From NCBI GenBank assembly GCA_016779685.1, contig JADHND010000011.1, forward strand, positions 1 through 16,209: a stretch of DNA of 16,209 bases, written 5' to 3'. Under the pieces are notes generated by a model that did no database searches, was not told where the DNA came from, and worked only from the letters and a program-made list of their open reading frames with translations. The stretch comes from Shewanellaceae bacterium (GTDB lineage: Bacteria > Pseudomonadota > Gammaproteobacteria > Enterobacterales > Shewanellaceae). The translations under genes were made by a program, and so were the position numbers. Positions 1-6,630 of this stretch are shown piece after piece (within the stretch, counting starts at the first letter, position 1; each line of letters begins with the position of its first letter).

Positions 1-2241
1 GACATCACTGAAATTATCATCGATGATCCTAAAATATATCAAGAAGCAAAGGATTACATGACCTTAGTGCGTCCTGATTTCGTGCAACGGGTGAAGCTCT
101 ATGAAGCTGAAGTCCCTTTGTTCACCCACTTTCAGATTGAAACCCAGATTGAAACTGCCTTTCAACGCGTGGTTGATTTGCCTTCCGGTGGCTCGATCGT
201 CATTGATCCAACTGAAGCACTGACGTCAATTGACATCAACTCAGCCAAAGCGACTAAGGGCAACGACATTGAAGAAACCGCCCTTAATACCAATCTTGAA
301 GCGGCTGATGAAATCGCACGGCAATTGCGGTTACGTGACCTAGGTGGTTTGGTCGTGATCGATTTTATTGACATGAATTCCAATCGCAATCAACGCGAAG
401 TTGAAGAGCGCTTGCACCAAGCCGTCTACCAGGATCGGGCGCGCATTCAACTTAGTCGCATTTCACGATTCGGACTCCTGGAGCTATCTCGACAACGCTT
501 ACGGTCATCACTGGTTGAGTCATCAGCCGACTTATGTCCTCGCTGTAATGGTAAAGGCACCATCAGAGGTGTTGAATCTCTAGCACTTTCAATCTTACGA
601 CTGATGGAAGAAGAAGCCATCAAAACCAACACCACTCAGATTGATGCGATTGTCCCTGTGGATGTTGCAACCTACTTACTCAATGAAAAACGCAAAGCCA
701 TCCGAATTACCGAACAACGCCATCATGTAGAAATTTTAATTATTCCCAACCAACATATGTTGACACCGGACTACCAAGTGATCCGGCATAAAAATGATGC
801 CACAGCAAAAGAAGTCAGCTACAGCAAGATCGCTAATCCAGAGCAACCTCAGTATACACCACGAAAGCGCACCAAAACCACAGCGGGGCAGCCTGCAATA
901 GATAGCATGCCAGGCAATACATTGAGCCTTAAATCACCGTTGCGAAAGTTGTTAAGTAGTGCTGTCCGTTGGTTTACCAACCTATTCTCCCCGACTGACA
1001 ACAACATTTCATCCGCATCAACCTCCAAAAAAAATACGCCGCCAAGACGACAGCATTCGCGTACAACCCCTGCTCAACCAGCGGCAAAACATGCATCTAA
1101 GCCTAAAACAAACAAAGAAAGAGAGCAGCTCCAGAAGCAATCTAAGCGCCCAGCAGAGCATGAAACTGCACAGCGCAAGAACCCAGCTCCTACGGCCATA
1201 AAAGAAGAAACTTCTAGCCAAAATAAAGCGGCACAAGAGCGACGTGAACGACGCAAAATACGTGTTAAAACTCGACTAGAAGAGCAGACACAAACCAATC
1301 CAATGTCTGATAAACCTGTGCAAAAGCCAGACAACACACCTGTGGCGCAATCCACGCCCCCTCAGGTCAAGTCACCCACATCGCATGTGAACCCTCGCCA
1401 TGAGAATAAAGCACATGAGAATAAAGCAAAAGTGCCTTCAAAAACCCCAAGCAAGGTCATAGATGAATCTGCAACAGTGGCATCCATGCCCGAGGACACA
1501 TCTCCAACAGCAGCTGGTACCAAAGAAGGGAATGAAAACTCAAGACGTAGCCGCCGCAGTCCGCGCCATTTACGTGCCGCTGGACAAAAGCGAAAAAAAG
1601 AAGATAGATCTCAATCATCTTCGGACTTTGTCGAACAAGTTGCAGCCTCTCCGATTGCAACCACAACCAGCCCCGTGATGACAGCGCAAGAAGTTAAATC
1701 CGGTCAACCTGAAATCAGCAAGGAACCCTTGCAAAACACCGATGTTAGCAATACATCAATAGCGACAACGGCGACCTCAGAAGCCACAAAACCCAAAGCA
1801 GAAATGAACGTAGATGAAGCTAATCCATCGCCTACGCCTGCTGCAAAAGCTACTAAGTCGACCGATGTGAAGGAGCAAAGTTCGCCAAAAAAGACCCGTC
1901 CAGCATCAAAAAAGACTGAATCAAAACCAGTCTCCGAAACAACTGTGTCAAAAAATAACAATACCGATTGGCCGTTAAGCTCGGGAAAAACTGAAGCGAC
2001 TTCCAAGCTTAGAGTCACGAACAACAACAGTGATGCGGTAGCAGCTCCTATCGTTGCACAGCACAACCGCTACTCGCAAATGATTAAAGAGACCACGATG
2101 ATACCCAGCGCACCGGCTGCAACGGAACATAATGAGCAGCGTCCGCAAGGCAAAAATTATGTGGAACAACCCGGCATCGTCATGCAAACATCTCGTGTAT
2201 CTAAAGCGGCATCTGCCAACGCTAAAACAGCTAAACCTTAA
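1..2241 (+). CDS. rne: Ribonuclease E, C-terminal part (5' end outside window)
   Basis: This is the main endoribonuclease of mRNA decay and rRNA/tRNA processing, and the scaffold of the RNA degradosome at the inner membrane. The frame is open from base 1, so the N-terminal S1 domain lies upstream; the window enters at roughly E. coli residue 226. Visible are the DNase I-like catalytic core with the two metal-binding aspartates (IDINSA, Asp codon 232-234; VIDFID, Asp codon 361-363), the zinc-link CPRC (Cys codons 535-537 and 544-546), and the small domain ending near base 860. About 450 residues of Lys/Arg/Ser/Thr/Pro-rich, probably disordered sequence follow, holding an amphipathic helix and an SRRSRRSPRHLR motif like that of E. 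coli RNase E. The clear zinc-link and long tail favour RNase E over RNase G. A terminator follows the stop. Confidence 0.96.
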   Translation, partial: DITEIIIDDPKIYQEAKDYMTLVRPDFVQRVKLYEAEVPLFTHFQIETQIETAFQRVVDLPSGGSIVIDPTEALTSIDINSAKATKGNDIEETALNTNLEAADEIARQLRLRDLGGLVVIDFIDMNSNRNQREVEERLHQAVYQDRARIQLSRISRFGLLELSRQRLRSSLVESSADLCPRCNGKGTIRGVESLALSILRLMEEEAIKTNTTQIDAIVPVDVATYLLNEKRKAIRITEQRHHVEILIIPNQHMLTPDYQVIRHKNDATAKEVSYSKIANPEQPQYTPRKRTKTTAGQPAIDSMPGNTLSLKSPLRKLLSSAVRWFTNLFSPTDNNISSASTSKKNTPPRRQHSRTTPAQPAAKHASKPKTNKEREQLQKQSKRPAEHETAQRKNPAPTAIKEETSSQNKAAQERRERRKIRVKTRLEEQTQTNPMSDKPVQKPDNTPVAQSTPPQVKSPTSHVNPRHENKAHENKAKVPSKTPSKVIDESATVASMPEDTSPTAAGTKEGNENSRRSRRSPRHLRAAGQKRKKEDRSQSSSDFVEQVAASPIATTTSPVMTAQEVKSGQPEISKEPLQNTDVSNTSIATTATSEATKPKAEMNVDEANPSPTPAAKATKSTDVKEQSSPKKTRPASKKTESKPVSETTVSKNNNTDWPLSSGKTEATSKLRVTNNNSDAVAAPIVAQHNRYSQMIKETTMIPSAPAATEHNEQRPQGKNYVEQPGIVMQTSRVSKAASANAKTAKP
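934..990 (+). other. RNase E membrane-targeting amphipathic helix (within rne)
   Basis: The segment SPLRKLLSSAVRWFTNLFS lies just after the catalytic domain, at the start of the disordered tail. Leu, Val, Trp and Phe alternate with Arg/Lys as in an amphipathic helix. In E. coli the membrane-targeting segment occupies the same place with a similar pattern (LSRFFGALKALFSG). Position and pattern are seen; membrane binding is inferred from the family. Confidence 0.7.
1399..1428 (+). repeat. Two perfect 15-base tandem units inside rne
   Basis: The unit catgagaataaagca occurs twice back to back (1399-1413 and 1414-1428), encoding HENKA twice. It lies in frame in the disordered RNase E tail, where copy number changes should be tolerated. 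Confidence 0.9.
1540..1599 (+). other. Arginine-rich RNA-binding motif of RNase E tail (within rne)
   Basis: The encoded stretch begins SRRSRRSPRHLRAAGQ and ends in a basic KRKK run. It closely matches the RRSRRSPRHLRVSGQRRRR motif in the second arginine-rich region of the E. coli RNase E scaffold. It is one of the few conserved islands in an otherwise divergent tail, so it probably contacts RNA or a helicase partner. Confidence 0.7.
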
Positions 2242-2249
2242 GGCAATCT

Positions 2250-2280
2250 AGCCCATAGCACTTTGCTCTGGGCTTTTGTT
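2250..2280 (+). terminator. Intrinsic terminator of rne
   Basis: Just after the rne stop, AGCCCA (2250-2255) pairs with TGGGCT (2269-2274), and inside it AGCA (2257-2260) pairs with TGCT (2264-2267) around a CTT loop, with one T/C mismatch between the two stems. A T-rich tract (TTTTGTTT) follows at once. Hairpin, position and tract all fit a Rho-independent terminator. Confidence 0.85.
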
Positions 2281-2284
2281 TGAC

Positions 2285-2320
2285 TTGCATCGATAATAGA
2301 AGCGGTTTAAAATGACCGCT
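2285..2320 (+). promoter_or_regulatory. Candidate promoter with operator-like palindrome over its -10
   Basis: TTGCAT (2285-2290) and TAAAAT (2308-2313) are 17 bases apart and could be -35 and -10 boxes for the oxygenase gene 29 bases downstream of the palindrome. The -10 is covered by a perfect inverted repeat, AGCGGT (2301-2306) and ACCGCT (2315-2320), with an 8-base centre. That is a classic position for a repressor site. The boxes are seen; use by RNA polymerase or a regulator is inferred. Confidence 0.45.
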
Positions 2321-2348
2321 ACTACCATCTGAGTAAAGGTTATCGATA

Positions 2349-3200
2349 ATGAAACTTCATGCCATCGACTATCAAGCGGATAATGCACCCGCAGAATTTG
2401 TCAAGTCCCTTCATGAAACAGGTTTTGCCATATTAAAAAATCATCCTATTTCAGGAAGTTACCTAAAGAATTTTTATCAACAATGGTTAACTGAGTTTTT
2501 TCTCCAGCCAGACGCTGTTAAACAACCCTTTATGTGCAAGTCAGGCACTCAGCATGGTTTCTTCCCAACGGAAGCTTCTGAAACAGCCAAAGGGCATGAT
2601 ATTAAGGACATCAAAGAGTTTTATCAGTTCTACCCTAAGCATCAAGGCGTACCGGCAGCACTCAGTGAATTAACCAATACCTACTTCCACCTAGGCAATC
2701 AAATCGCTGGACAGCTTCTAAAATGGATAGAAATTCATACCCCGGCTGAGATTCAAGCGACATACAGTCAGCCCTTATGCTCTATGATCGACAACAGCGA
2801 ACTCACGATGTTGCGTATGTTGCATTATCCGCCGATGACAGGCAATGAGCAACCAGGCGCTATACGCGCTGCCGCCCATGAAGACATTTGTTTTTTGACC
2901 ATTTTACCTTCAGCTAACGAAGCCGGCTTGCAGATCAAAACCAAAGACAATCAATGGTATGATGTGCCGTGTGAATTTGGCCATCTTATCATCAACATTG
3001 GGGATATGTTGCAAGAAGCGTCTGCAGGTTATTTTCCATCAACGACGCACCGCGTTGTCAACCCGAAAAATCCACAAAACAACCAATCAAGAGTGTCAGT
3101 GCCTCTATTTTTACACCCTTATCCAGAGGTTGTTTTATCCGAGCGCTACAGCGCCGATGCCTTTCTCACTGAACGCTTAATTGAGATAGGTATTTTATAA
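2349..3200 (+). CDS. 2-oxoglutarate/Fe(II)-dependent oxygenase, isopenicillin N synthase-like
   Basis: A 283-residue soluble protein of the isopenicillin N synthase superfamily, which uses ferrous iron, O2 and usually 2-oxoglutarate to oxidise small molecules. The N-terminal part carries a typical ETGFAILKNHPI segment (compare 'GFFxlxNHGI'). The iron-binding triad is complete: His177 and Asp179 in HEDICFLT and His234 in TTHRV. The 2-oxoglutarate-type Arg248-x-Ser250 (SRVSVPLF) is present, so the enzyme should be active. The start has a modest AAAGG site 9 bases upstream. It has its own candidate promoter after the rne terminator and is followed by a hairpin and ylqF on the same strand. The substrate cannot be told from sequence; the family spans amino acid, nucleobase and secondary-metabolite oxidation. 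Confidence 0.88.
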   Translation: MKLHAIDYQADNAPAEFVKSLHETGFAILKNHPISGSYLKNFYQQWLTEFFLQPDAVKQPFMCKSGTQHGFFPTEASETAKGHDIKDIKEFYQFYPKHQGVPAALSELTNTYFHLGNQIAGQLLKWIEIHTPAEIQATYSQPLCSMIDNSELTMLRMLHYPPMTGNEQPGAIRAAAHEDICFLTILPSANEAGLQIKTKDNQWYDVPCEFGHLIINIGDMLQEASAGYFPSTTHRVVNPKNPQNNQSRVSVPLFLHPYPEVVLSERYSADAFLTERLIEIGIL

Positions 3201-3205
3201 ATTAC

Positions 3206-3239
3206 GTGGCTGTCTCGGTTCCCCAATCGAGATGGCCAC
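3206..3239 (+). other. Strong RNA hairpin between oxygenase gene and ylqF
   Basis: GTGGCTGTCTCGGTT (3206-3220) and AATCGAGATGGCCAC (3225-3239) flank a CCCC loop. In plus-strand RNA all 15 positions pair: 12 Watson-Crick and 3 G-U. On the minus strand the same three would be A-C mismatches. There is no T-run after it, so it is not a standard terminator. It lies 5 bases after the oxygenase stop and 22 before the ylqF start. Confidence 0.8.
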
Positions 3240-3261
3240 AACGAACCCACAGAAGTGACTT

Positions 3262-4125
3262 ATGGCCATACATTGGTATCCAGGGCATATGCATAAAGCC
3301 CAAAAACAAATAGCTGAGGTCATCGCAAAGATAGACGTTGTCATCGAAGTACTTGATGCTCGCATTCCCTTTAGCAGTGAAAATCCGTTAATTGCAACCT
3401 TACGCGGTCAAAAACCGTGTGTCAAAGTTTTGAATAAAGTGGATCTAGCAGATCCCGAGGTGACCCAACAATGGGTACAGCGGCTTGAACGCAGCCAAGG
3501 CGTCAAAGCGTTGCCTATTACGACGCACGAGCCCGACCAAGTGAAGCAAATTGTGGATGTCTGCAAGCAATTAGTGCCACATCGACAGGAGGTGCATCAG
3601 CCAATCCGAGCTATGATCATGGGCATACCTAATGTTGGCAAATCAACCATCATTAACAAGTTAGCCAATCGGCAAATCGCAAAGACCGGCAACGAACCCG
3701 CCGTTACCAAAGCGCAACAACGGATCAAAATCAATGACGGCTTTGTGTTAAGCGATACACCAGGTATTCTTTGGCCTAAAGTAGAACACAAACCCAGTAG
3801 CTATCGGCTCGGCATAACAGGTGCTATTCGGGATACGGCGATGGAATATGAAGATGTGGCTTTGTTCGCTTTGGAATATTTAATGGCTAACTATCTCAAA
3901 CAACTCAATACACGCTACCAGCTAGCTATTCAAGCTGACGATGATTTGTATGAGACCTTTGTCCAAATTGGCCAAGCACGTGGTGCGGTTAAAAAAGGTC
4001 ATCGCGTCAACGATCACAAAGTCGCTGAGCTGCTCTTGCACGAAATTCGCAGCGGTAAGCTTGGCCGTCTCAGTTTTGAATCACCCACATTAGTGGATAC
4101 AGAACTAGCTGCTACTGAAGCTTAA
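3262..4125 (+). CDS. ylqF: Ribosome biogenesis GTPase YlqF/RbgA
   Basis: A 287-residue circularly permuted GTPase of the YlqF/RbgA family, which assists late assembly of the large ribosomal subunit. The GTPase motifs come in the permuted order G4 (NKVD, residues 58-61), G1/P-loop (GIPNVGKST, 121-129), a G2 threonine (PAVTK, Thr149) and G3 (DTPG, 165-168), followed by the C-terminal RNA-binding helices. The opening MAIHWYPGHMHKA is the family signature and fixes the start. The ribosome binding site is weak (AGAAG). PAVTK replaces the more common PGVTK. It is probably expressed with the upstream oxygenase gene or from a promoter in the 61-base gap. Confidence 0.94.
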   Translation: MAIHWYPGHMHKAQKQIAEVIAKIDVVIEVLDARIPFSSENPLIATLRGQKPCVKVLNKVDLADPEVTQQWVQRLERSQGVKALPITTHEPDQVKQIVDVCKQLVPHRQEVHQPIRAMIMGIPNVGKSTIINKLANRQIAKTGNEPAVTKAQQRIKINDGFVLSDTPGILWPKVEHKPSSYRLGITGAIRDTAMEYEDVALFALEYLMANYLKQLNTRYQLAIQADDDLYETFVQIGQARGAVKKGHRVNDHKVAELLLHEIRSGKLGRLSFESPTLVDTELAATEA

Positions 4126-4131
4126 GCGGAA

Positions 4132-4159
4132 GCAACCCACTTGATACCAAGCGGGTTGC
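4132..4159. other. Hairpin in the convergent gap after ylqF
   Basis: GCAACCC (4132-4138) pairs with GGGTTGC (4153-4159) and, inside, CTTG (4140-4143) with CAAG (4148-4151) around a 4-base loop. The single mismatch is A/C on plus and G/U on minus, so the minus-strand RNA forms an unbroken 12-pair stem. It sits between the convergent ylqF and 94-residue genes. No T-run on either side, so termination there would be weak or factor-assisted. Confidence 0.65.
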
Positions 4160-4175
4160 AGCACCTAGTGTCACT

Positions 4176-4460
4176 TTATACCTTAATCAAGGTATCGATG
4201 TGCTCAAGTGTAAACTTCGCTTGCTGACGAGTGAGGTCCTGATCACCTAGGCGCACATTAATCACGGTACCTTCATACGAAGTTGCGTGCACGGCATTTA
4301 TTTCAACCACCACTTCAAGGCCTTCCTGTCTGTTGATTAAAACAGCAAAATCACGAGTAATCGGCTTCGGATCCGTTACAATCACATTATCAGAAACCAA
4401 GGACTTTCTGTGTTTAAAAATATGTTCAATTTCGCCTTGATTGCATATGTCCCAATTCAT
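4176..4460 (-). CDS. Hypothetical 94-residue protein
   Basis: I do not recognise this small protein. It has no signal peptide, membrane segment or cysteine cluster (one Cys). Its middle is rich in alternating hydrophobic residues (VVVEINAVHA, TVINVRLGD), suggesting beta strands, and its end (LTRQQAKFTLEHIDTLIKV) looks helical. It is very likely real: a strong AGGAG lies 7 bases before the ATG, and it follows the carboxylesterase stop by only 15 bases, so the two are probably cotranscribed. A function linked to the esterase cannot be claimed. Confidence 0.75.
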   Translation of the reverse strand: MNWDICNQGEIEHIFKHRKSLVSDNVIVTDPKPITRDFAVLINRQEGLEVVVEINAVHATSYEGTVINVRLGDQDLTRQQAKFTLEHIDTLIKV

Positions 4461-4475
4461 TTATCCACTCCTGTT

Positions 4476-5141
4476 TTAATCCGCTAACCAGCGCAAAAGA
4501 CAGTGACGTAATCGCCCTATTTCTTCCGCAACAATATTATGTTCCATATCATACACCGACCAATCAACTGCAAATCCTGCCGCAACTAGAGTCTTACGAG
4601 CCATCTGACCTGCTGCCAATGGTACCACAGGATCATATCGACCATGATACAAGGCAACATTAAGATTAGATGAGGGTTGCACGGTATCTGTTGGCAATGT
4701 GTCGCCTTGTGGTAAGTAACATGACATACCCACCAAGCCTGCCAGTGGCTGTTGATACCTCAAACCCGTATGTAGTGCCATCACCCCACCTTGACTAAAA
4801 CCAACTAAAGCCAATTTCTGGCTGGTAATCCCCTCTGCAATTTGCTCATCCATTAACTCAACAATTAAATTTTCAGATACGGTGATGCCACCTACATCAG
4901 CACGTTCAGTTAAAGCCATCTGCTGAATGTCATACCAACCACGCATAGTCATACCTTGATTGATGGTGATGGGGCGCATAGGCGCATCGGGTAGTACAAA
5001 CCGTATTGAACTGTCTTGTAAGTTCAATGCATCAACCACTGGCCGAATGCCCGCCGCGCTATCACCTAACCCATGCATTAAAATGACACACGCCTCCGCT
5101 GGTTGTCTTGGCTCAATAATAATTTTAGATAATTTATTCAT
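4476..5141 (-). CDS. Phospholipase/carboxylesterase family serine hydrolase
   Basis: A 221-residue alpha/beta-hydrolase of the phospholipase/carboxylesterase (acyl-protein thioesterase-like) family, cytoplasmic, cleaving short-chain esters or thioesters. The full catalytic triad is visible: Ser116 in the nucleophile elbow GFSQGG, Asp170 in HGRYDPVVP and His201 in YDMEHNI. The oxyanion-hole region LMHGLGDSA is at residues 21-30. The length matches the family and there is no signal peptide. The ATG is preceded by a weak AGAG site. It is the first gene of a two-gene minus-strand unit with the 94-residue protein and is divergent from the EVE-domain gene. The natural substrate cannot be predicted. 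Confidence 0.92.
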   Translation of the reverse strand: MNKLSKIIIEPRQPAEACVILMHGLGDSAAGIRPVVDALNLQDSSIRFVLPDAPMRPITINQGMTMRGWYDIQQMALTERADVGGITVSENLIVELMDEQIAEGITSQKLALVGFSQGGVMALHTGLRYQQPLAGLVGMSCYLPQGDTLPTDTVQPSSNLNVALYHGRYDPVVPLAAGQMARKTLVAAGFAVDWSVYDMEHNIVAEEIGRLRHCLLRWLAD

Positions 5142-5299
5142 CTTATGATCTCTATTTTAGAAAAAATTTGATTAAAGATACGTTTATTGGATCAAAAATA
5201 AAAGATTTTTTTTATCTAGCCTGCCCTAAGCGGCCGATACCAAATTTATCTGAAGCTCTCACATTACTTCGGTTAATTTTAGCATCAGGCTGCTCTGAT

Positions 5300-5360
5300 T
5301 ATAATTGGCTAACTTACCTCCATCGTGAGAGGAGATTTTAAGGAAATTGTGTGGTAAAAT
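5300..5360 (+). promoter_or_regulatory. Candidate promoter elements upstream of the EVE-domain gene
   Basis: The 250-base AT-rich gap between the divergent esterase and EVE genes holds two possible -10 elements. One is a perfect TATAAT (5300-5305) without a good -35. The other is TGGTAAAAT, an extended -10 (TG at 5352-5353, TAAAAT at 5355-5360), whose transcript would start about 25 bases before the EVE ATG. Nothing else recognisable is seen in the gap. Confidence 0.4.
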
Positions 5361-5391
5361 AATACAAAGCATCCTAACAACAAGGCGCCAC

Positions 5392-5847
5392 ATGAATTAC
5401 TGGCTCATGAAATCGGAACCCGATACCTTTAGCATTGAGGACTTAATCCAATGCCCAAATCAAACGGAACCTTGGGATGGCATTCGCAATTACCAAGCTA
5501 GAAACATGATGCGCGATCAAATGAAAATAGGTGACTTGGCTTTCTTTTATCATTCAAGCTGCAAGGTTCCTGCTATCGTTGGTGTGATTGAAATTTGTAG
5601 CGAACCTTATGATGATCCAACTCAGTTTGATCCTGAATCGAAATACTATGATCCCAAAAGTCGTCCTGACAACCCACGCTGGCAATTAGTAGATGTCAAA
5701 TTTATCAGTAAAACCAACACCATTGCACTATCATCGTTAAAAAAATATCCCGAATTAAAGCAGATGCGCTTATTACAAAAGGGCAATCGCTTATCGATAT
5801 TACCGATTTCTGCCGAAGAATGGACTTTCATCAACAATCTCGGCTAG
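5392..5847 (+). CDS. EVE domain-containing protein
   Basis: A 151-residue single-domain EVE protein (PUA-like fold). EVE domains are related to YTH and are thought to bind modified bases in RNA or DNA. The family signature opens the protein (MNYWLMKSEPDTFSIEDL), followed by WDGIRNYQARNMMR, the GDLAFFYHSS core strand, and the usual ending ISAEEWTFI. The frame is open upstream to 5347, but the conserved N-terminus and an AAGG site before this ATG fix the start here. It resembles the free-standing housekeeping EVE proteins of proteobacteria, not the restriction-fused forms. Its last 48 bases overlap the convergent elyC-like gene. Confidence 0.93.
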   Translation: MNYWLMKSEPDTFSIEDLIQCPNQTEPWDGIRNYQARNMMRDQMKIGDLAFFYHSSCKVPAIVGVIEICSEPYDDPTQFDPESKYYDPKSRPDNPRWQLVDVKFISKTNTIALSSLKKYPELKQMRLLQKGNRLSILPISAEEWTFINNLG

Positions 5848-6564
5848 CGTCCTGACGATTGTAAACCAAAGCTGCCCTACGTATTCATGCCATGCAAGCG
5901 TCAAGCGCTTTAGGTTGCCTAAACTTAACCACGGATAAGTGCTTTGCTGAGTTTGAAAGTCCGCCGGAACCGGTACCACTTCAACGCCATAATATGTGAA
6001 TATAGCTTGTGCTCGCTGCATATGTAACGCAGATGTCACCAGACTCACTTGGTTGAATCTCCCCAACGCTTTTAAGGCGTAAGCTTCCTCAACCGTGTCT
6101 TTGGCTATTGGCAACTGCAACAACTCACCTTGATACCCTAAATCTCGCGCGGCAGCAGCCATCACTCGAGCATGATCCTGTCCACCACTCAACACCAACA
6201 CACAATCGGCTTTAGATTGAGCCTGAGCCAATTCACGCAAACCTACGGTTAAACGAGCCAGCGCTACCTGCGATAGAGCCAAAACCGGATCAGCCATCGG
6301 TAATACTTTATGGGCATGCCCCAACACATGTACCACACAAGGACGCTCTGTTGGTAGCGGTACCCAATAAGGTTGCTCTAATGATTGAACCGCCCATTGA
6401 GCAACGAAACCCGAACTAAACAAGACCAAGGCAGTTAAAGTACCTAACAATGCGATCTTATATTTTCCCAAATACCAACCTAGACAACCCAGTAGTAAGG
6501 TTAAACCAAGTGGCATCAAGAGAAAACTGATGGCTTTTTTTAAGAAAAATAAGAGTTCAAACAT
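5800..6564 (-). CDS. elyC: ElyC/SanA/YdcF-family (DUF218) membrane protein
   Basis: A 254-residue inner-membrane protein. Two hydrophobic segments (about residues 9-30 and 35-58) precede a DUF218 domain. Family motifs are visible: VVHVLGHAH, LVLSGG, DTVEEAYAL and LVTSALHMQRA, then VPVPADF. The layout matches E. coli ElyC, a protein linked to envelope integrity and lipid-carrier (undecaprenyl phosphate) use in peptidoglycan synthesis; that role here is inference. The last 16 residues (TLAEIVDESPFFGRNR) lie beyond the conserved domain and are encoded in the overlap with the EVE gene. Its ATG abuts a plus-strand ATG in a shared CATATG and lacks a clear ribosome binding site. Confidence 0.85.
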   Translation of the reverse strand: MFELLFFLKKAISFLLMPLGLTLLLGCLGWYLGKYKIALLGTLTALVLFSSGFVAQWAVQSLEQPYWVPLPTERPCVVHVLGHAHKVLPMADPVLALSQVALARLTVGLRELAQAQSKADCVLVLSGGQDHARVMAAAARDLGYQGELLQLPIAKDTVEEAYALKALGRFNQVSLVTSALHMQRAQAIFTYYGVEVVPVPADFQTQQSTYPWLSLGNLKRLTLAWHEYVGQLWFTIVRTLAEIVDESPFFGRNR

Positions 6565-6565
6565 A

Positions 6566-6593
6566 TGGACATCGCACTGAAGTCAGTTATGAT
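6566..6593 (+). promoter_or_regulatory. Promoter of the hexose-6-phosphate mutarotase gene
   Basis: TGGACA (6566-6571) and TATGAT (6588-6593) are each one base from the sigma-70 consensus and are 16 bases apart. Transcription would start near 6600, leaving a leader of about 30 bases with GAGAAGG (6619-6625) 5 bases before the ATG at 6631. The promoter excludes the in-frame ATGs at 6565 and 6589 as starts from this transcript. Confidence 0.7.
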
Positions 6594-6630
6594 CAACAAG
6601 AATATCACACAATTTGATGAGAAGGTAACC

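Noticed and set aside
1399..1428. Tandem repeat as a CRISPR or mobile-element trace
   Set aside because: Only two 15-base units, in frame in a disordered tail; simple slippage explains it.
1704..2066. A 120-codon minus-strand open frame opposite the RNase E tail
   Set aside because: The low-complexity Lys/Thr/Ala-rich tail leaves few stops on the other strand; the hydrophobic product is an expected artefact, with no start signals.
4132..4159. Convergent hairpin as a bidirectional intrinsic terminator
   Set aside because: The stem is sound but neither strand has a T-run after it, so I list it only as a hairpin.
5142..5260. Promoter for the carboxylesterase on the minus strand
   Set aside because: Several AT-rich hexamers resemble -10 boxes but none has an acceptable -35 at proper spacing, so none is called.
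5347..5391. Longer start for the EVE-domain protein (15 extra codons)
   Set aside because: The family begins at MNYWLMKSEPD and a ribosome binding site precedes that ATG; the extra codons overlap the candidate -10 element.
5392..5847. EVE-domain gene as part of a defence island
   Set aside because: EVE domains occur in some restriction systems, but this is a stand-alone form with no nuclease, methylase or mobile gene nearby.
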